Source of the DNA: Multivorans sp965116445
Lineage (GTDB): Bacteria > Acidobacteriota > Thermoanaerobaculia > Multivoradales > Multivoraceae
Direction of reading: 5' to 3'
Assembly (NCBI GenBank): GCA_965116445.1
Contig: OZ220688.1
Coordinates: forward strand, 1,860,001 to 1,924,000
Length of the DNA stretch: 64,000 bases
Shown: one piece after another, positions 45,042 to 53,615 of the stretch
How positions within the stretch are numbered: position 1 is the stretch's first letter
How the letters are laid out: the number at the start of each line of letters is the position of its first letter
Made by a program: the position numbers and the translations under genes
Notes under the pieces: model-generated
What the model was told of the DNA's origin: nothing
The model's input: only the letters and a program-made list of their open reading frames with translations
Database searches by the model: none

Positions 45042-45379
45042 TCAGCCAGGGCGACGTCTGCTGGGCTGAACTGCCCGAACCGACGGGATCTGGACCAGGG
45101 TTTCGCCGGCCTGTAGTCGTCGTCCAGGGCGACGCCTTGAACCGAAGTCGAGTAGCTACAGTCGTCTGCGTACCCTTGACCGGCAATCTGCGCTGGGCTG
45201 ACGCCCCCGGCAACGTCCGGCTGACCAAGCGGCTGACGGGACTGCCGAAGGACTCGGTCGCCAACGTCTCGCAGGTCAGCGCTCTGGACCGGGCGCTGCT
45301 CGAACCTGCTGTCGCGCGCATTTCGCAGGCCAAGATCGACCTCGTCCTCTCCGGGATCGACACCGTCCTCGGGCGATAG
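45038..45379 (+). CDS. mazF: MazF-type endoribonuclease toxin
   Basis: A 113-residue MazF/PemK protein. ISQGDVCWAELPEP opens the fold, then RRPVVVVQGDALNRSRVATVVCVPLT with the Arg and Thr/Ser typical of MazF catalysis, and a C-terminal helix. MazF toxins cut mRNA at short sequence motifs. The start is GTG, in a GTGA overlap with the antitoxin. It appears intact. Confidence 0.9.
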   Translation: MISQGDVCWAELPEPTGSGPGFRRPVVVVQGDALNRSRVATVVCVPLTGNLRWADAPGNVRLTKRLTGLPKDSVANVSQVSALDRALLEPAVARISQAKIDLVLSGIDTVLGR

Positions 45380-45519
45380 TGGCGGTCCAGCGTCGCCGCT
45401 CACGAGGGCGGACCTCGCCCGGCACGCCTGCAGACCTCGTAGAGTCTTGCTCGACTCTGCTCTTTCTTCTGGCTACCCGGCGCCGGTCCCTTGACAGCGC
45501 CAACTACGGGAGATGAACC

Positions 45520-45834
45520 GTGATCCTACTGGTCCGCAACCGCGTGAAAGACCTCGGCCAGTGGAAGCGCGTCTTCGACGAGCAGGAGGCCGCCGGCATG
45601 GCCGCCGGTCTGTCGGTCAAGCACGTCTGGCGCTCAGCCGACAACCCGGACGAGGTGTTCTTCATCCTGGGCGTCGAAGACCGGGCGATGGCCGAGGCCT
45701 ACATGGCGACACCCGAGGCAGCCGCGGTCGGCGAGGAGGCCGGCGCGCTCGACGGCGAGTACTGGTTCCTGGAGGAGTTCCCGGCGTCCGGGGACGTCAC
45801 CGCCCTGGGTGATCAGGGACTGGCGACTTCTTAG
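45520..45834 (+). CDS. Small protein of dimeric alpha/beta-barrel type
   Basis: A 104-residue protein opening ILLVRNRVKDLGQWKRVFDEQE, with WRSADNPDEVFFILGVED near residue 38; the pattern fits the antibiotic-biosynthesis-monooxygenase-like ferredoxin fold. The start is GTG with GGGAG upstream. Its stop overlaps, by four bases, the stop of the convergent HTH-ImmA gene. Function unknown; no link to the flanking defence genes is evident. Confidence 0.6.
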   Translation: MILLVRNRVKDLGQWKRVFDEQEAAGMAAGLSVKHVWRSADNPDEVFFILGVEDRAMAEAYMATPEAAAVGEEAGALDGEYWFLEEFPASGDVTALGDQGLATS

Positions 45835-46913
45835 GCGCCGTCTGTGTAGAGCGGCTGATCGACCCACTGACCGTACAGGTCCTCGACCGAGGTCCCGAGA
45901 AGTTCCGCCGCCCGGCCGGCGGAAACATGACCCTCGGAGAGAGCTCGAAGGCAGAGAGTACGGAATCGGCCGGGGAGCTCTGGCTTCGACACGCCCGGCT
46001 CGTCGTACGGAGGCCGACTCCATCCCCGGCGCGCGAACTCCCGCTGTAACTGCCGAGCCAGAGGCACGCCGAAGATTCCCAGCTCTCGACAACGGAACGT
46101 GAGCGCTTGCAGGCTTACGCCAAACAGGCCCTTGAGGGTGATGAGTTCCTCCCAAGTCACGGACGTGCGTCGCGTGCCGAGCCGTTCCCGCAATGCCGAC
46201 TCAGGCATCAGGAGAACGCCGGCAAACCTGTGGGCTGCCCGTTCCGATTCCCGGTCCTCTCCTTCACCCAGCAGCAGGTGGTGCAGTTCGTGCGCCACCG
46301 TGAATCGGCGGCGTTCACCGTCTCTCTTCCGGTCGTTCACCACGATGACCGAGACTTCCTCTCCGTCGCGGCGGCGCGCTGTGGCCATAAAGCCATCCAA
46401 CCTTCCCTCGCCAAGGTCCAGGGAGAGGACCCGAACCCCCTTCTCTTCGACCAGACCAACCATACTGCGGATGGGACCCTCACCCAGGCTCCAGCACTCT
46501 CGTACTCGCTTGGCGACCTTCTCCGCCTCCGACGACGCACTTAGCCCGGCGAGACCGTCGAACGGGGCCTTCCAACGCGGGTTGGGGACTCCCAGAGCGT
46601 CCTCGACCGCCAGGTACCGCTCGAGGGCGTCCACCGCCTCGGCCTCGATCCTGGCGAACTGGCGCTTCCCCAAGCGGCCCTTGCGTCGAAACTCGACCGA
46701 AGAGATTTGTAGCGAGTCTTCCTCGAACAGGTAGTCCACCGTAACGCCCAGGGCGAGCGCCAGAGCCTCCAGAACGGGCGGCCGGGGCGACGACTCGCCG
46801 CGCTCGTACTTGCCGATCGCTTGCGCTGTGACGAGGCGGTCCATCCGCGCCTCCAGGCCTCGAAGGGACAACCCCGCCCTCGTGCGGGCCAGCTTCAGGC
46901 GCGTTCCGATCAT
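45831..46913 (-). CDS. Fused HTH and ImmA/IrrE metallopeptidase, candidate CBASS regulator
   Basis: A 360-residue fusion: XRE-type HTH at residues 1-62 (LKLARTRAGLSLRGLEARM...QAIGKYERGESSP), then an ImmA/IrrE-like zinc peptidase with HELHH at 208-212. ImmA-type peptidases cleave HTH repressors after stress signals. Here both parts are one protein, divergent from the CBASS operon with 260 bases between starts, similar in logic to the two-protein CapH/CapP regulators of CBASS. A nearby dyad (46974-46995) could be its operator. A general phage-type regulator is the alternative. Confidence 0.78.
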   Translation of the reverse strand: MIGTRLKLARTRAGLSLRGLEARMDRLVTAQAIGKYERGESSPRPPVLEALALALGVTVDYLFEEDSLQISSVEFRRKGRLGKRQFARIEAEAVDALERYLAVEDALGVPNPRWKAPFDGLAGLSASSEAEKVAKRVRECWSLGEGPIRSMVGLVEEKGVRVLSLDLGEGRLDGFMATARRRDGEEVSVIVVNDRKRDGERRRFTVAHELHHLLLGEGEDRESERAAHRFAGVLLMPESALRERLGTRRTSVTWEELITLKGLFGVSLQALTFRCRELGIFGVPLARQLQREFARRGWSRPPYDEPGVSKPELPGRFRTLCLRALSEGHVSAGRAAELLGTSVEDLYGQWVDQPLYTDGA

Positions 46914-46973
46914 GGCTTCAGGGCCGAACAGCCAACGGCGAAGGCCGACAAACTCTCTCCAGTCTAGGGCCTA

Positions 46974-46995
46974 AAGTGCTGACAGTCAAACACTT
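46974..46995. promoter_or_regulatory. Dyad operator candidate between the HTH-ImmA gene and CBASS
   Basis: AAGTG, one base, the perfect palindrome TGACAGTCA, two bases, then CACTT: a 22-base near-symmetric dyad. It lies 60 bases upstream of the HTH-ImmA start and about 180 bases upstream of CBASS. The size and symmetry fit an XRE-type dimer site. Confidence 0.5.
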
Positions 46996-47173
46996 ACGCT
47001 CCTGTTCCAGATGCCGAGATCCTCGTCGCAGGGCTCCTCCGGCGACGGGCCACTGTGTTTCCTGGAGTGACAAATGGCCGTGTCGGAACCCATCTTGTAA
47101 ACTTTTCCGTGTATACCTGCCTGGTCGGCCGTCGACAGGGCACAACTGATGATCGTACCGCGGAGGACCGCTA

Positions 47174-48427
47174 GTGACAGACCACGACATTCCACGCCGA
47201 AGAACGTCGGCCGCCGACCTCGTCGGACAAGGGCTGGCCAACAGCCTACTCGCCGATATCGCGCTCAGGGTCCAGCTCAGCCCAACTATGCATCAACTTG
47301 CGACCGAGAGGTACCAGACACTGGATCACTGGATCCAGCGCGAAGGCAGTCCCCTGTACGGCCTCGTCGAGACGACCTACGCACAAGGATCGATGAGGAT
47401 CGGAGCGACAATCAACTCCCGCGTCACGAACGACGAGTTCGACATCGACGCCATGACTCAGCTGAGGCTCGCTATTGCCACGCCACCCAGCCATGTCCTC
47501 GACATCCTGTTCGACGCAGTTCGCGGGGAGCCGGGGTCGCGCTACTTCGGATGTACCCGCCGCCGGAGTCGTTGCGTGACTGTCAGCTACAAGGGCGGGA
47601 TGCACGTCGACCTCACACCCGCCATTCTCCAAGTCGGAACACCTCCTCGGCAAAGCTGGATCTTCGAGCACGAGTCGCACCGTCAGTTCGACGCTGGTAG
47701 GAGCCTGACCGCCAACCCGTACGGTTTTGCCGAGTGGTTCAAGCAGCAGATTCCGGACGACAACGACTCTTCCCAGTGGTTCCCGGGTCGCGCCCAAACC
47801 TTCGAGGAGAGGACTCGGGAAGCCGAACCGGTGCCCCCACCGGAACCAGCGAACCAGAAGTCTCGTGTTATCGTCGCACTGCAACTCTTGAAGCGTTGGC
47901 GCAACGTCCAGTACGACAAGCGGACTGGTCGTCGCCCCCCGTCCGTCGTGCTGTCGAAGCTCGTGGCCGACGCCGCCGTCGAGGCATCAAGAAGCGGCGC
48001 AGGGTTGCTATGCGTCCTTCTTCACTTGGCTCTGGCCGTCCGTGCCGATCTCGAACGTGCGCACCTGGGCAGAGGGCTTGTTCACGTCGCGAACCCCGCC
48101 TGTCCTGCCGACATACTCACGGATCGCTGGCCAGGAACCCTGGAAGCGCAGAGCACGTTCATGACCGACTTGAGGGACCTCGCCGCCGACCTGGAAGTGC
48201 TCCAACGAAGCTCCAGCATCAGTGAGTTGCGGGGAATCCTGGTCCGCTTGTTCGGCGAAGTCCCAGCCCTCAAGGCAATCGAGCGCCACGTCGAGGCAAC
48301 CCCTCGAGGACCGGCGCGCGTGACCTCGACCGGAGGCGTGATCGCAGGTAGCGCGGCCACAGTACATGCCGCTGGCAGAACCGTGCCCCGCCACACATTT
48401 CACGGCGACGGTGAAGACGGACTATGA
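47174..48427 (+). CDS. CD-NTase (cyclic oligonucleotide synthase) of a short type II CBASS
   Basis: A 417-residue nucleotidyltransferase. The Gly-Ser of the active site is in QGSMRIGAT (G72-S73), the metal-binding pair in EFDIDAM (D90, D92) and the third acid in MHVDLTP (D146). This matches CD-NTases that make cyclic di- or trinucleotides on phage infection; the product cannot be read from sequence. The start is GTG with GGAGG at good spacing. The C-terminus ends HGDGEDGL, near the overlap with the E2 gene; in type II CBASS the C-terminus is the target of conjugation. It is the first gene of the three-gene operon. Confidence 0.9.
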   Translation: MTDHDIPRRRTSAADLVGQGLANSLLADIALRVQLSPTMHQLATERYQTLDHWIQREGSPLYGLVETTYAQGSMRIGATINSRVTNDEFDIDAMTQLRLAIATPPSHVLDILFDAVRGEPGSRYFGCTRRRSRCVTVSYKGGMHVDLTPAILQVGTPPRQSWIFEHESHRQFDAGRSLTANPYGFAEWFKQQIPDDNDSSQWFPGRAQTFEERTREAEPVPPPEPANQKSRVIVALQLLKRWRNVQYDKRTGRRPPSVVLSKLVADAAVEASRSGAGLLCVLLHLALAVRADLERAHLGRGLVHVANPACPADILTDRWPGTLEAQSTFMTDLRDLAADLEVLQRSSSISELRGILVRLFGEVPALKAIERHVEATPRGPARVTSTGGVIAGSAATVHAAGRTVPRHTFHGDGEDGL

Positions 48428-48849
48428 CCCTTTCGACCTTCGAGCAACAGCACCGGATGCGCCGACGCTGGAGCCACTTCAAGGTCCTCGCCAGAACCAA
48501 GACCAGAGTCCAGTGGAAAGGAGAGCTACAGCCTCACAGCCATCCCTACACAGTAGAGATCCTGCATCGGCTGAACCGCCAGAACCTGGGAGGACGCCAC
48601 CCGATGCCCGAAGTGCGCGTCACGGCACCCCTCCTTCAACGTCGTTCGTCCCAACCGGAGCAACCGATCCCGCATGTGTACGTGAACGAGCACACTCCGT
48701 ACCTGCCGTTACTCTGCCTATACGACCCCGCCAGCGACGAGTGGCATCCTGGACGCTCAATCGCTGACACGATCGTGCCTTGGACCGCCGAGTGGCTCTG
48801 GTGCTACGAGTACTGGCTGAGGACAGGAATTTGGCCGGAACGCGACTGA
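48424..48849 (+). CDS. Stand-alone E2-like conjugation protein (short type II CBASS)
   Basis: A 141-residue protein with features of the E2-like CBASS family: HPYTVEILHRL, PEVRVTAPLL, PHVY with H84, LLCLYDP with candidate catalytic C98, and IADTIVPWTAEWLWCYEYWLRTG at the end, where the W-x-x-E-W-L and TG motifs are typical. No E1 or JAB partner is present, so this fits the short type II class, in which an E2 acts alone on the CD-NTase. It overlaps the CD-NTase stop (ATGA) and is followed by CapV. The Cys assignment is inferred by alignment logic. Confidence 0.82.
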   Translation: MTLSTFEQQHRMRRRWSHFKVLARTKTRVQWKGELQPHSHPYTVEILHRLNRQNLGGRHPMPEVRVTAPLLQRRSSQPEQPIPHVYVNEHTPYLPLLCLYDPASDEWHPGRSIADTIVPWTAEWLWCYEYWLRTGIWPERD

Positions 48850-48865
48850 GACAGTCGCTGCGCCC

Positions 48866-48873
48866 GGGGGAAG
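48866..48873 (+). promoter_or_regulatory. Ribosome-binding site supporting a CTG start for CapV
   Basis: GGGGGAAG ends four bases before CTG at 48878. No ATG, GTG or TTG is available in the CapV frame between the stop at 48818 and TTG at 49241, so this site supports the unusual start. It lies just past the E2 stop. Confidence 0.5.
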
Positions 48874-48877
48874 CACC

Positions 48878-49942
48878 CTGAACTACCGGAACATTGAACC
48901 GCCCCAGCGATCCGCGGGAGCGATCAAGCGGCGACGCAAGAGGCTTCCATGGCCCCCGGACCGCGAGTTCCGCATCCTCGCCATCGACGGCGGCGGCATA
49001 AGGGGGATCTTTCCGGCCTCCTTTCTGGCCGGCCTCGAAGAGCGCTACCTTGGTGGCGCGGCGATCACCTGCTACTTCGACCTGATCGCGGGTACGTCAA
49101 CCGGCGGAATCATCGCGCTGGGCCTCGGGGCTGGCCTGCGGGCGGCGCGACTTCGGGACCTCTACATCAACCGCGGCGGCGGAGTCTTCCCGCCGACGCG
49201 GGCCGGACATCTTGGCACAGCTTGGCGCTTTGCCTGCGGCTTGTTTCGCTACCGCTACAACCGCGAAGCACTAAGCCGTCTTCTGCAGGAGTCGTTCGGC
49301 GACCTGCAACTTGGCCAGTCGTGCGTGCGACTCTGCGTCCCCGCCATGGAAGGCCACCACGGCGAGGTCATGGTCTACAAGACGCCCCACCATCCCGACT
49401 ACCACCTTGACGGCACGAAGCGAATGGTCGTGGTCGGAGAGGCGACATCGGCGGCCCCGACATTCTTCCAGCCGCTTGAGGACGAAACCGGGTATGTGCT
49501 CGTCGATGGAGGCGTATGGGCCAGCAACCCCACGATGATCGCCCTGACCGACGCGCTGTCGTGTTTTGACCTCTCGCGCAGCCAAGTTCGCATCCTCGGA
49601 TTGGGATGCGGCACAGCCCGCCGGACGGTCGGAGAACGGAAGACTAGGCTGGGCGGCGCGATCCACTGGCGGGACATCATCTTCTCGGCCATGGACCTTC
49701 AATCCCAGAACGCCAACGGTCAAGCCGGGCTACTCATTGGAGCCGACCGGCTCCTTCGCATCGAGCCCATGACCGATGCCGGCCCCATCGAACTCGATGA
49801 CTGGCGCCGGGCGGCGGCGGAACTGCCCTTGGCAGCGGAGGCAGCTCTCGATGAATACGGCGACCAGGCGGCAAGCCAGTTTCTGGACCGGCCCGCGCCG
49901 CACTACGACCCCGCACATCCCACCGGCAAAGCCGCAGAGTAG
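48878..49942 (+). CDS. capV: CapV-type patatin phospholipase, CBASS effector, probable CTG start
   Basis: A 354-residue patatin if started at the CTG at 48878. The oxyanion motif DGGGIRG is at residues 37-43, the nucleophile elbow GTSTGG has S74, and the second catalytic Asp is in VDGGVW (D210). In CBASS, CapV binds the cyclic nucleotide and hydrolyses inner-membrane phospholipids. No ATG, GTG or TTG exists upstream in frame; the first one downstream is TTG at 49241, which would remove the nucleophile. It follows the E2 gene by 28 bases. Whether the CTG is truly used, or a base was misread, is unproven. Confidence 0.85.
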   Translation: MNYRNIEPPQRSAGAIKRRRKRLPWPPDREFRILAIDGGGIRGIFPASFLAGLEERYLGGAAITCYFDLIAGTSTGGIIALGLGAGLRAARLRDLYINRGGGVFPPTRAGHLGTAWRFACGLFRYRYNREALSRLLQESFGDLQLGQSCVRLCVPAMEGHHGEVMVYKTPHHPDYHLDGTKRMVVVGEATSAAPTFFQPLEDETGYVLVDGGVWASNPTMIALTDALSCFDLSRSQVRILGLGCGTARRTVGERKTRLGGAIHWRDIIFSAMDLQSQNANGQAGLLIGADRLLRIEPMTDAGPIELDDWRRAAAELPLAAEAALDEYGDQAASQFLDRPAPHYDPAHPTGKAAE

Positions 49943-49961
49943 CCGCTATCCTTCCGCCGAA

Positions 49962-52900
49962 GTGGCCGCCCCGACGATCTTCGAGACCTGCCGACCGCGC
50001 GAGGACATTCTTCGCGGCGCGGTGGCCGACGCTGACTTCGCGGCCGATCTCGCTTCGGTCGTAAGCGGCGGGGGCAGTCCGGCCTACGTCGACCCGGCGC
50101 GGTTCTTCGCGAACACCTACCCCACGCGGGGCCTGCGCAACCTGCTCGCGAACGTCTGCCGCCGCCTCAGCGGCGCCGGGGGCGAAGCGGCGGCGATCTT
50201 CCGACTCGACACGTCATACGGCGGCGGCAAGACCCACGGCTTGATCGCGCTGGTCCATGCGGCACACGGAATGCCGGGCGTTGCCGACGCTTCCGAATTC
50301 GTCGACCCTGCGCTTCTGCCCGCGGGCGATGTGCGCGTCGCGGCGTTCGACGGCGAGAACGCCGACCCAGCCAATGGGCGAGCGCTCGGCGACGGCGTTC
50401 TGGCCTACACGCCCTGGGGTGAGATCGCCTACGCCCTCGCCGGGGTTCCCGGCTACGAGCGCGTCCGCAACAGCGACGAGTTGCGAACGGCCCCAGGCGC
50501 CGGAACGCTCCGGGAGCTGTTCGGCGGCCAACCTACGTTGATTCTCCTCGACGAACTCTCCGCCTATCTGCGCAAGGTCCGGCGGCTCGACGACGCGAAG
50601 GACCAGTTGACCGCCTTCCTGACCTCTCTGTTCAAGGCGATCGAGAACGCGCCGAACGCGGCCCTGGTCTACACGCTCGCGATCGGCAAGGTGGACTCCG
50701 GCACAACCGACGCCTACAGCGCGGAGAACCGCTTCATCGCCGACCAGATGGCCGAAGCGGAGAGCGTGTCGGCTCGCAAGGCCACCCTGCTCAACCCGAC
50801 CGCGGACGACGAGACGATTCAGGTGCTGCTGCGGCGCCTGTTCGAGAGCATCGATCCGGCCGCCGCGGCCGAGACCGCCAGTGAGTACCGCCAACGCTGG
50901 TCCGCTCACGCCGACTCCCTCCCCGCTTCGGCCAACCAGTCCTCCAACGCGGAGACCCTGGCCGCAAGCTATCCGCTTCACCCCGAGGTGCTGGAAACCC
51001 TGACCGGCAAGACGGCGACCCTGGCCACCTTCCAGCGCGTGCGCGGCATGTTGAGACTGCTGGCGCGGACGGTCGGCCAGCTATGGCAGGAACAGCCGCC
51101 TGACGCGACGGCGATCCACGTGCACCACATCGACCCGGGCCACGAGCCGATTCGCCAGGAGATCCTCACCCGCCTCGTCCAGGACGCCTACGCGCCAGCG
51201 ATCTCCAACGACGTCGCCGGCCCGGCCGGCAGGAAATCGCTGGCCCAGGAGATCGACGCCGCCCACCACAGCGGTCTGCCGCCGTACGCCGAGTACGCGG
51301 CGCGGACGATCTTCATGCACACGCTGGCGTTCAACGAACCGCTCAAGGGCCTGGCCCCCGACCACCTGCGCTACTCCATGCTCGGACCGGTATTGGACAT
51401 CAGCTTCATCGAGGAAGGACGCAAGAAGTTCGTCGCCGAGTCCGCCTATCTGGACGACCGGCCCGCCGCGCCGCTGCGCTTCCTGGTCGAAGCGAACCTG
51501 AGCCAGATCATCCGGCGGGAGGAACAGCACGTCGACAGTGCCGAGGCTCGCGCCGAACTGAACGACAGCATCCGCCGGATCTTCGAAGGCCCGGTCTTCG
51601 ACGCGATCACCTTCCCCGGCGGGCCCTTCGACGTTCCCGACGAAGTAGGCGACGGGCGCCCCAAGCTCGTCGTACTGTCCTACGACGCTGTGTCCGTGGG
51701 GCCGACGGTCGAAGAGGCGCCCGACCTGATCGAGCGCATTTTCTCCCGCAAGGGCGCGGAGAGCGCTGCCCTTCGGGCGCTGCGCAACCACCTCGTGTTC
51801 GTCGCGGCCGAGGAGGCCCGGAAGGCGAACATGCAGGAACGGAGCCGGCGGCGTCTCGCGCTGCGCGAACTGAAGAAGGCCGAGCGTCTGGCCGAACTGG
51901 CCAAGCACCAGCAGGACCAGGTTGGCGAACAGCACCGGCGTTCCGAACAGGAACTGGCGGTCGCCATCCAGCAGGCGTACCGGCACGTCTTCTACCCGTC
52001 CCGAGACCGTCTCGGAAGCCGCCTGGTGGACCTGGCGCACACGGCCATCGACATGCACTCGTCTTCCGAACGACCCGGCGCCGGCCAGCAGCAGATCGTC
52101 CGCGCGCTGCGGGACCTCCGCAAGCTCCGCCTGTCGGAAGACCAGCCCAACGCCCCTGCCTACGTGCGCGACCGCACCCCGCTCAAGAAGGGGCAGATCT
52201 CGACCGGCGCCCTGCGCGACGAGTTCCGGCGCGATCCGGGCCTCCCCATTCTCTCGGGCAACGACGTGTTCGTGCGCGGGGTCCGCCGGGGCGTGGAGCT
52301 CGGAGAATACGTCTACAAGCGCAACGACCTCCTGTTCGGTCCCGGCGAGCCGGCGCCGACCATCGAGATCGACGAACAGTCGATGATCTTCACCATGGCC
52401 TACGCCAGGAACGAGCTGATCTGGCCCCGGCAGACGAAGGAAGAGCAGGAGCCGGGCACATCCATGGAGATCGGGGAGAGGCCCGGCGGCGGACCACCCT
52501 GGATCGGGCCGGCAACGGCCGCCCGGCCCGCCGAGTTCTCCGCCGAGGGACCGTTCAAGGAGGCGCTGATCAAGCTCTGGGAGAAGGCGCGCGACAAGCA
52601 GGTCGAGGCGCTGGCGACCCTGACGATCCGGATGTTCGAGGCGCGAGACGCGTTCCCCATGATCAACGCGGTCAACGCGGTCGCCGGAGCGACCAGGACG
52701 ATCCGGCTCGCAGGCGGCTACAAGACTCGCGAGGGCGGTTCCTTCGAACTGGAGTTCACCGGCACGCCATCCGACGCCCAGCCGGTTCGGGAGTTCCTTC
52801 AACCGCAGTTTCGGGACGCCGCCGAATCCGACATCGAGGCGACGTTTACGCTCGACTTCGCGGACGGCCTGCCGCTCTCAGGCGACGCGCCTGAGCAGCT

Positions 52901-53021
52901 TGCCGCCCAACTCACCCGCTTCGCGGGTGGCGCTGCCCACGTGTCCGCCTCCGTGCGGGCCCGGCCCTCCGGCCCGACCTCGGCGAGCGACGAACCCCCG
53001 ACCAAAGAGGGGAGAGCATGA
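49962..53021 (+). CDS. DUF499-type P-loop ATPase of a modification/restriction-like defence locus
   Basis: A 1019-residue protein. The DUF499 N-terminus TCRPREDILRG is followed by a P-loop with SYGGGKTH (K90) and Walker B LILLDEL (D197-E198). A long coiled coil covers about residues 625-670, and the C-terminus includes an ATPase-like lid region. The start is GTG at 49962, 19 bases after CapV, without a strong ribosome site. DUF499 ATPases occur in BREX-like and other phage-defence loci, probably as remodelling motors. The stop overlaps the next gene. Confidence 0.85.
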   Translation: MAAPTIFETCRPREDILRGAVADADFAADLASVVSGGGSPAYVDPARFFANTYPTRGLRNLLANVCRRLSGAGGEAAAIFRLDTSYGGGKTHGLIALVHAAHGMPGVADASEFVDPALLPAGDVRVAAFDGENADPANGRALGDGVLAYTPWGEIAYALAGVPGYERVRNSDELRTAPGAGTLRELFGGQPTLILLDELSAYLRKVRRLDDAKDQLTAFLTSLFKAIENAPNAALVYTLAIGKVDSGTTDAYSAENRFIADQMAEAESVSARKATLLNPTADDETIQVLLRRLFESIDPAAAAETASEYRQRWSAHADSLPASANQSSNAETLAASYPLHPEVLETLTGKTATLATFQRVRGMLRLLARTVGQLWQEQPPDATAIHVHHIDPGHEPIRQEILTRLVQDAYAPAISNDVAGPAGRKSLAQEIDAAHHSGLPPYAEYAARTIFMHTLAFNEPLKGLAPDHLRYSMLGPVLDISFIEEGRKKFVAESAYLDDRPAAPLRFLVEANLSQIIRREEQHVDSAEARAELNDSIRRIFEGPVFDAITFPGGPFDVPDEVGDGRPKLVVLSYDAVSVGPTVEEAPDLIERIFSRKGAESAALRALRNHLVFVAAEEARKANMQERSRRRLALRELKKAERLAELAKHQQDQVGEQHRRSEQELAVAIQQAYRHVFYPSRDRLGSRLVDLAHTAIDMHSSSERPGAGQQQIVRALRDLRKLRLSEDQPNAPAYVRDRTPLKKGQISTGALRDEFRRDPGLPILSGNDVFVRGVRRGVELGEYVYKRNDLLFGPGEPAPTIEIDEQSMIFTMAYARNELIWPRQTKEEQEPGTSMEIGERPGGGPPWIGPATAARPAEFSAEGPFKEALIKLWEKARDKQVEALATLTIRMFEARDAFPMINAVNAVAGATRTIRLAGGYKTREGGSFELEFTGTPSDAQPVREFLQPQFRDAAESDIEATFTLDFADGLPLSGDAPEQLAAQLTRFAGGAAHVSASVRARPSGPTSASDEPPTKEGRA

Positions 53022-53509
53022 CACCGAGCCCGCAGCGAACAGCCAGAATCGAGCCGTTCCGTCCGGCCGACTCGGCGCCCAACTACGAACTCCGGGTTCG
53101 GCCCCTGGGCGCGGCCCTCTCGAAGTACGAGGTCTGGCAGCTCCCCGCCCCCTCGACGCCGCAGATCGCCGCGCCAATCCGCGTCGCCGGCCTCAAGGGC
53201 CGCAATCTGGAACTGGTCGAGCACCGCGTCCTCCGCCGACTCGCCCAGGCCGGCATCAAGCTCGCTCGCCCCGCCGGCCAACCGCTGCCCGGCCTCCCCC
53301 TGAACGAAGACCTCGCCCTCCACCTGGGCCTCATGTTCCGCGCACTCGCCCCCATGCGAAGCCGCGAACGGATGCGCTCCGTCGCCGAAGGCATCGAACG
53401 GATGGACCGCGAGGAGGCCGCCTACTGGCTCGGCATGGCGATGCACCGGCGACGGCCAAGGCGGGTGCTGGCGGCATTGCGGATGCTGTTGACGGCGCCG
53501 GGGCGGTGA
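53018..53509 (+). CDS. Small unassigned partner of the DUF499 ATPase
   Basis: A 163-residue protein that I cannot assign to a family. It has a beta-rich first half (NYELRVRPLGAALSKYEVWQLP) and a helical second half containing DREEAAYWLGMAMHRRRP near residue 130. It overlaps the ATPase gene by four bases (ATGA), so the two are translated together. A small protein of similar size accompanies DUF499 ATPases in related loci, as far as I recall, but I give no function. Confidence 0.55.
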   Translation: MTPSPQRTARIEPFRPADSAPNYELRVRPLGAALSKYEVWQLPAPSTPQIAAPIRVAGLKGRNLELVEHRVLRRLAQAGIKLARPAGQPLPGLPLNEDLALHLGLMFRALAPMRSRERMRSVAEGIERMDREEAAYWLGMAMHRRRPRRVLAALRMLLTAPGR

Positions 53510-53615
53510 GAGTCATACTCGGGCGGCTCTACCGGTGCAAGTTGCGTCCCGGTGACGAGTTTCGTCAGCCTGTCGTCCGGCGCCACGTCCCACTCTGTCG
53601 AGGTTTCTCCCGACC

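Noticed and set aside
48949..49410. ATG frame overlapping the CapV 5' half
   Set aside because: The translation is Arg/Pro-rich without patatin motifs; it is a shadow.
49241..49942. Short CapV starting at TTG 49241
   Set aside because: It would lack DGGGIRG and the nucleophile serine although both are encoded in frame upstream.
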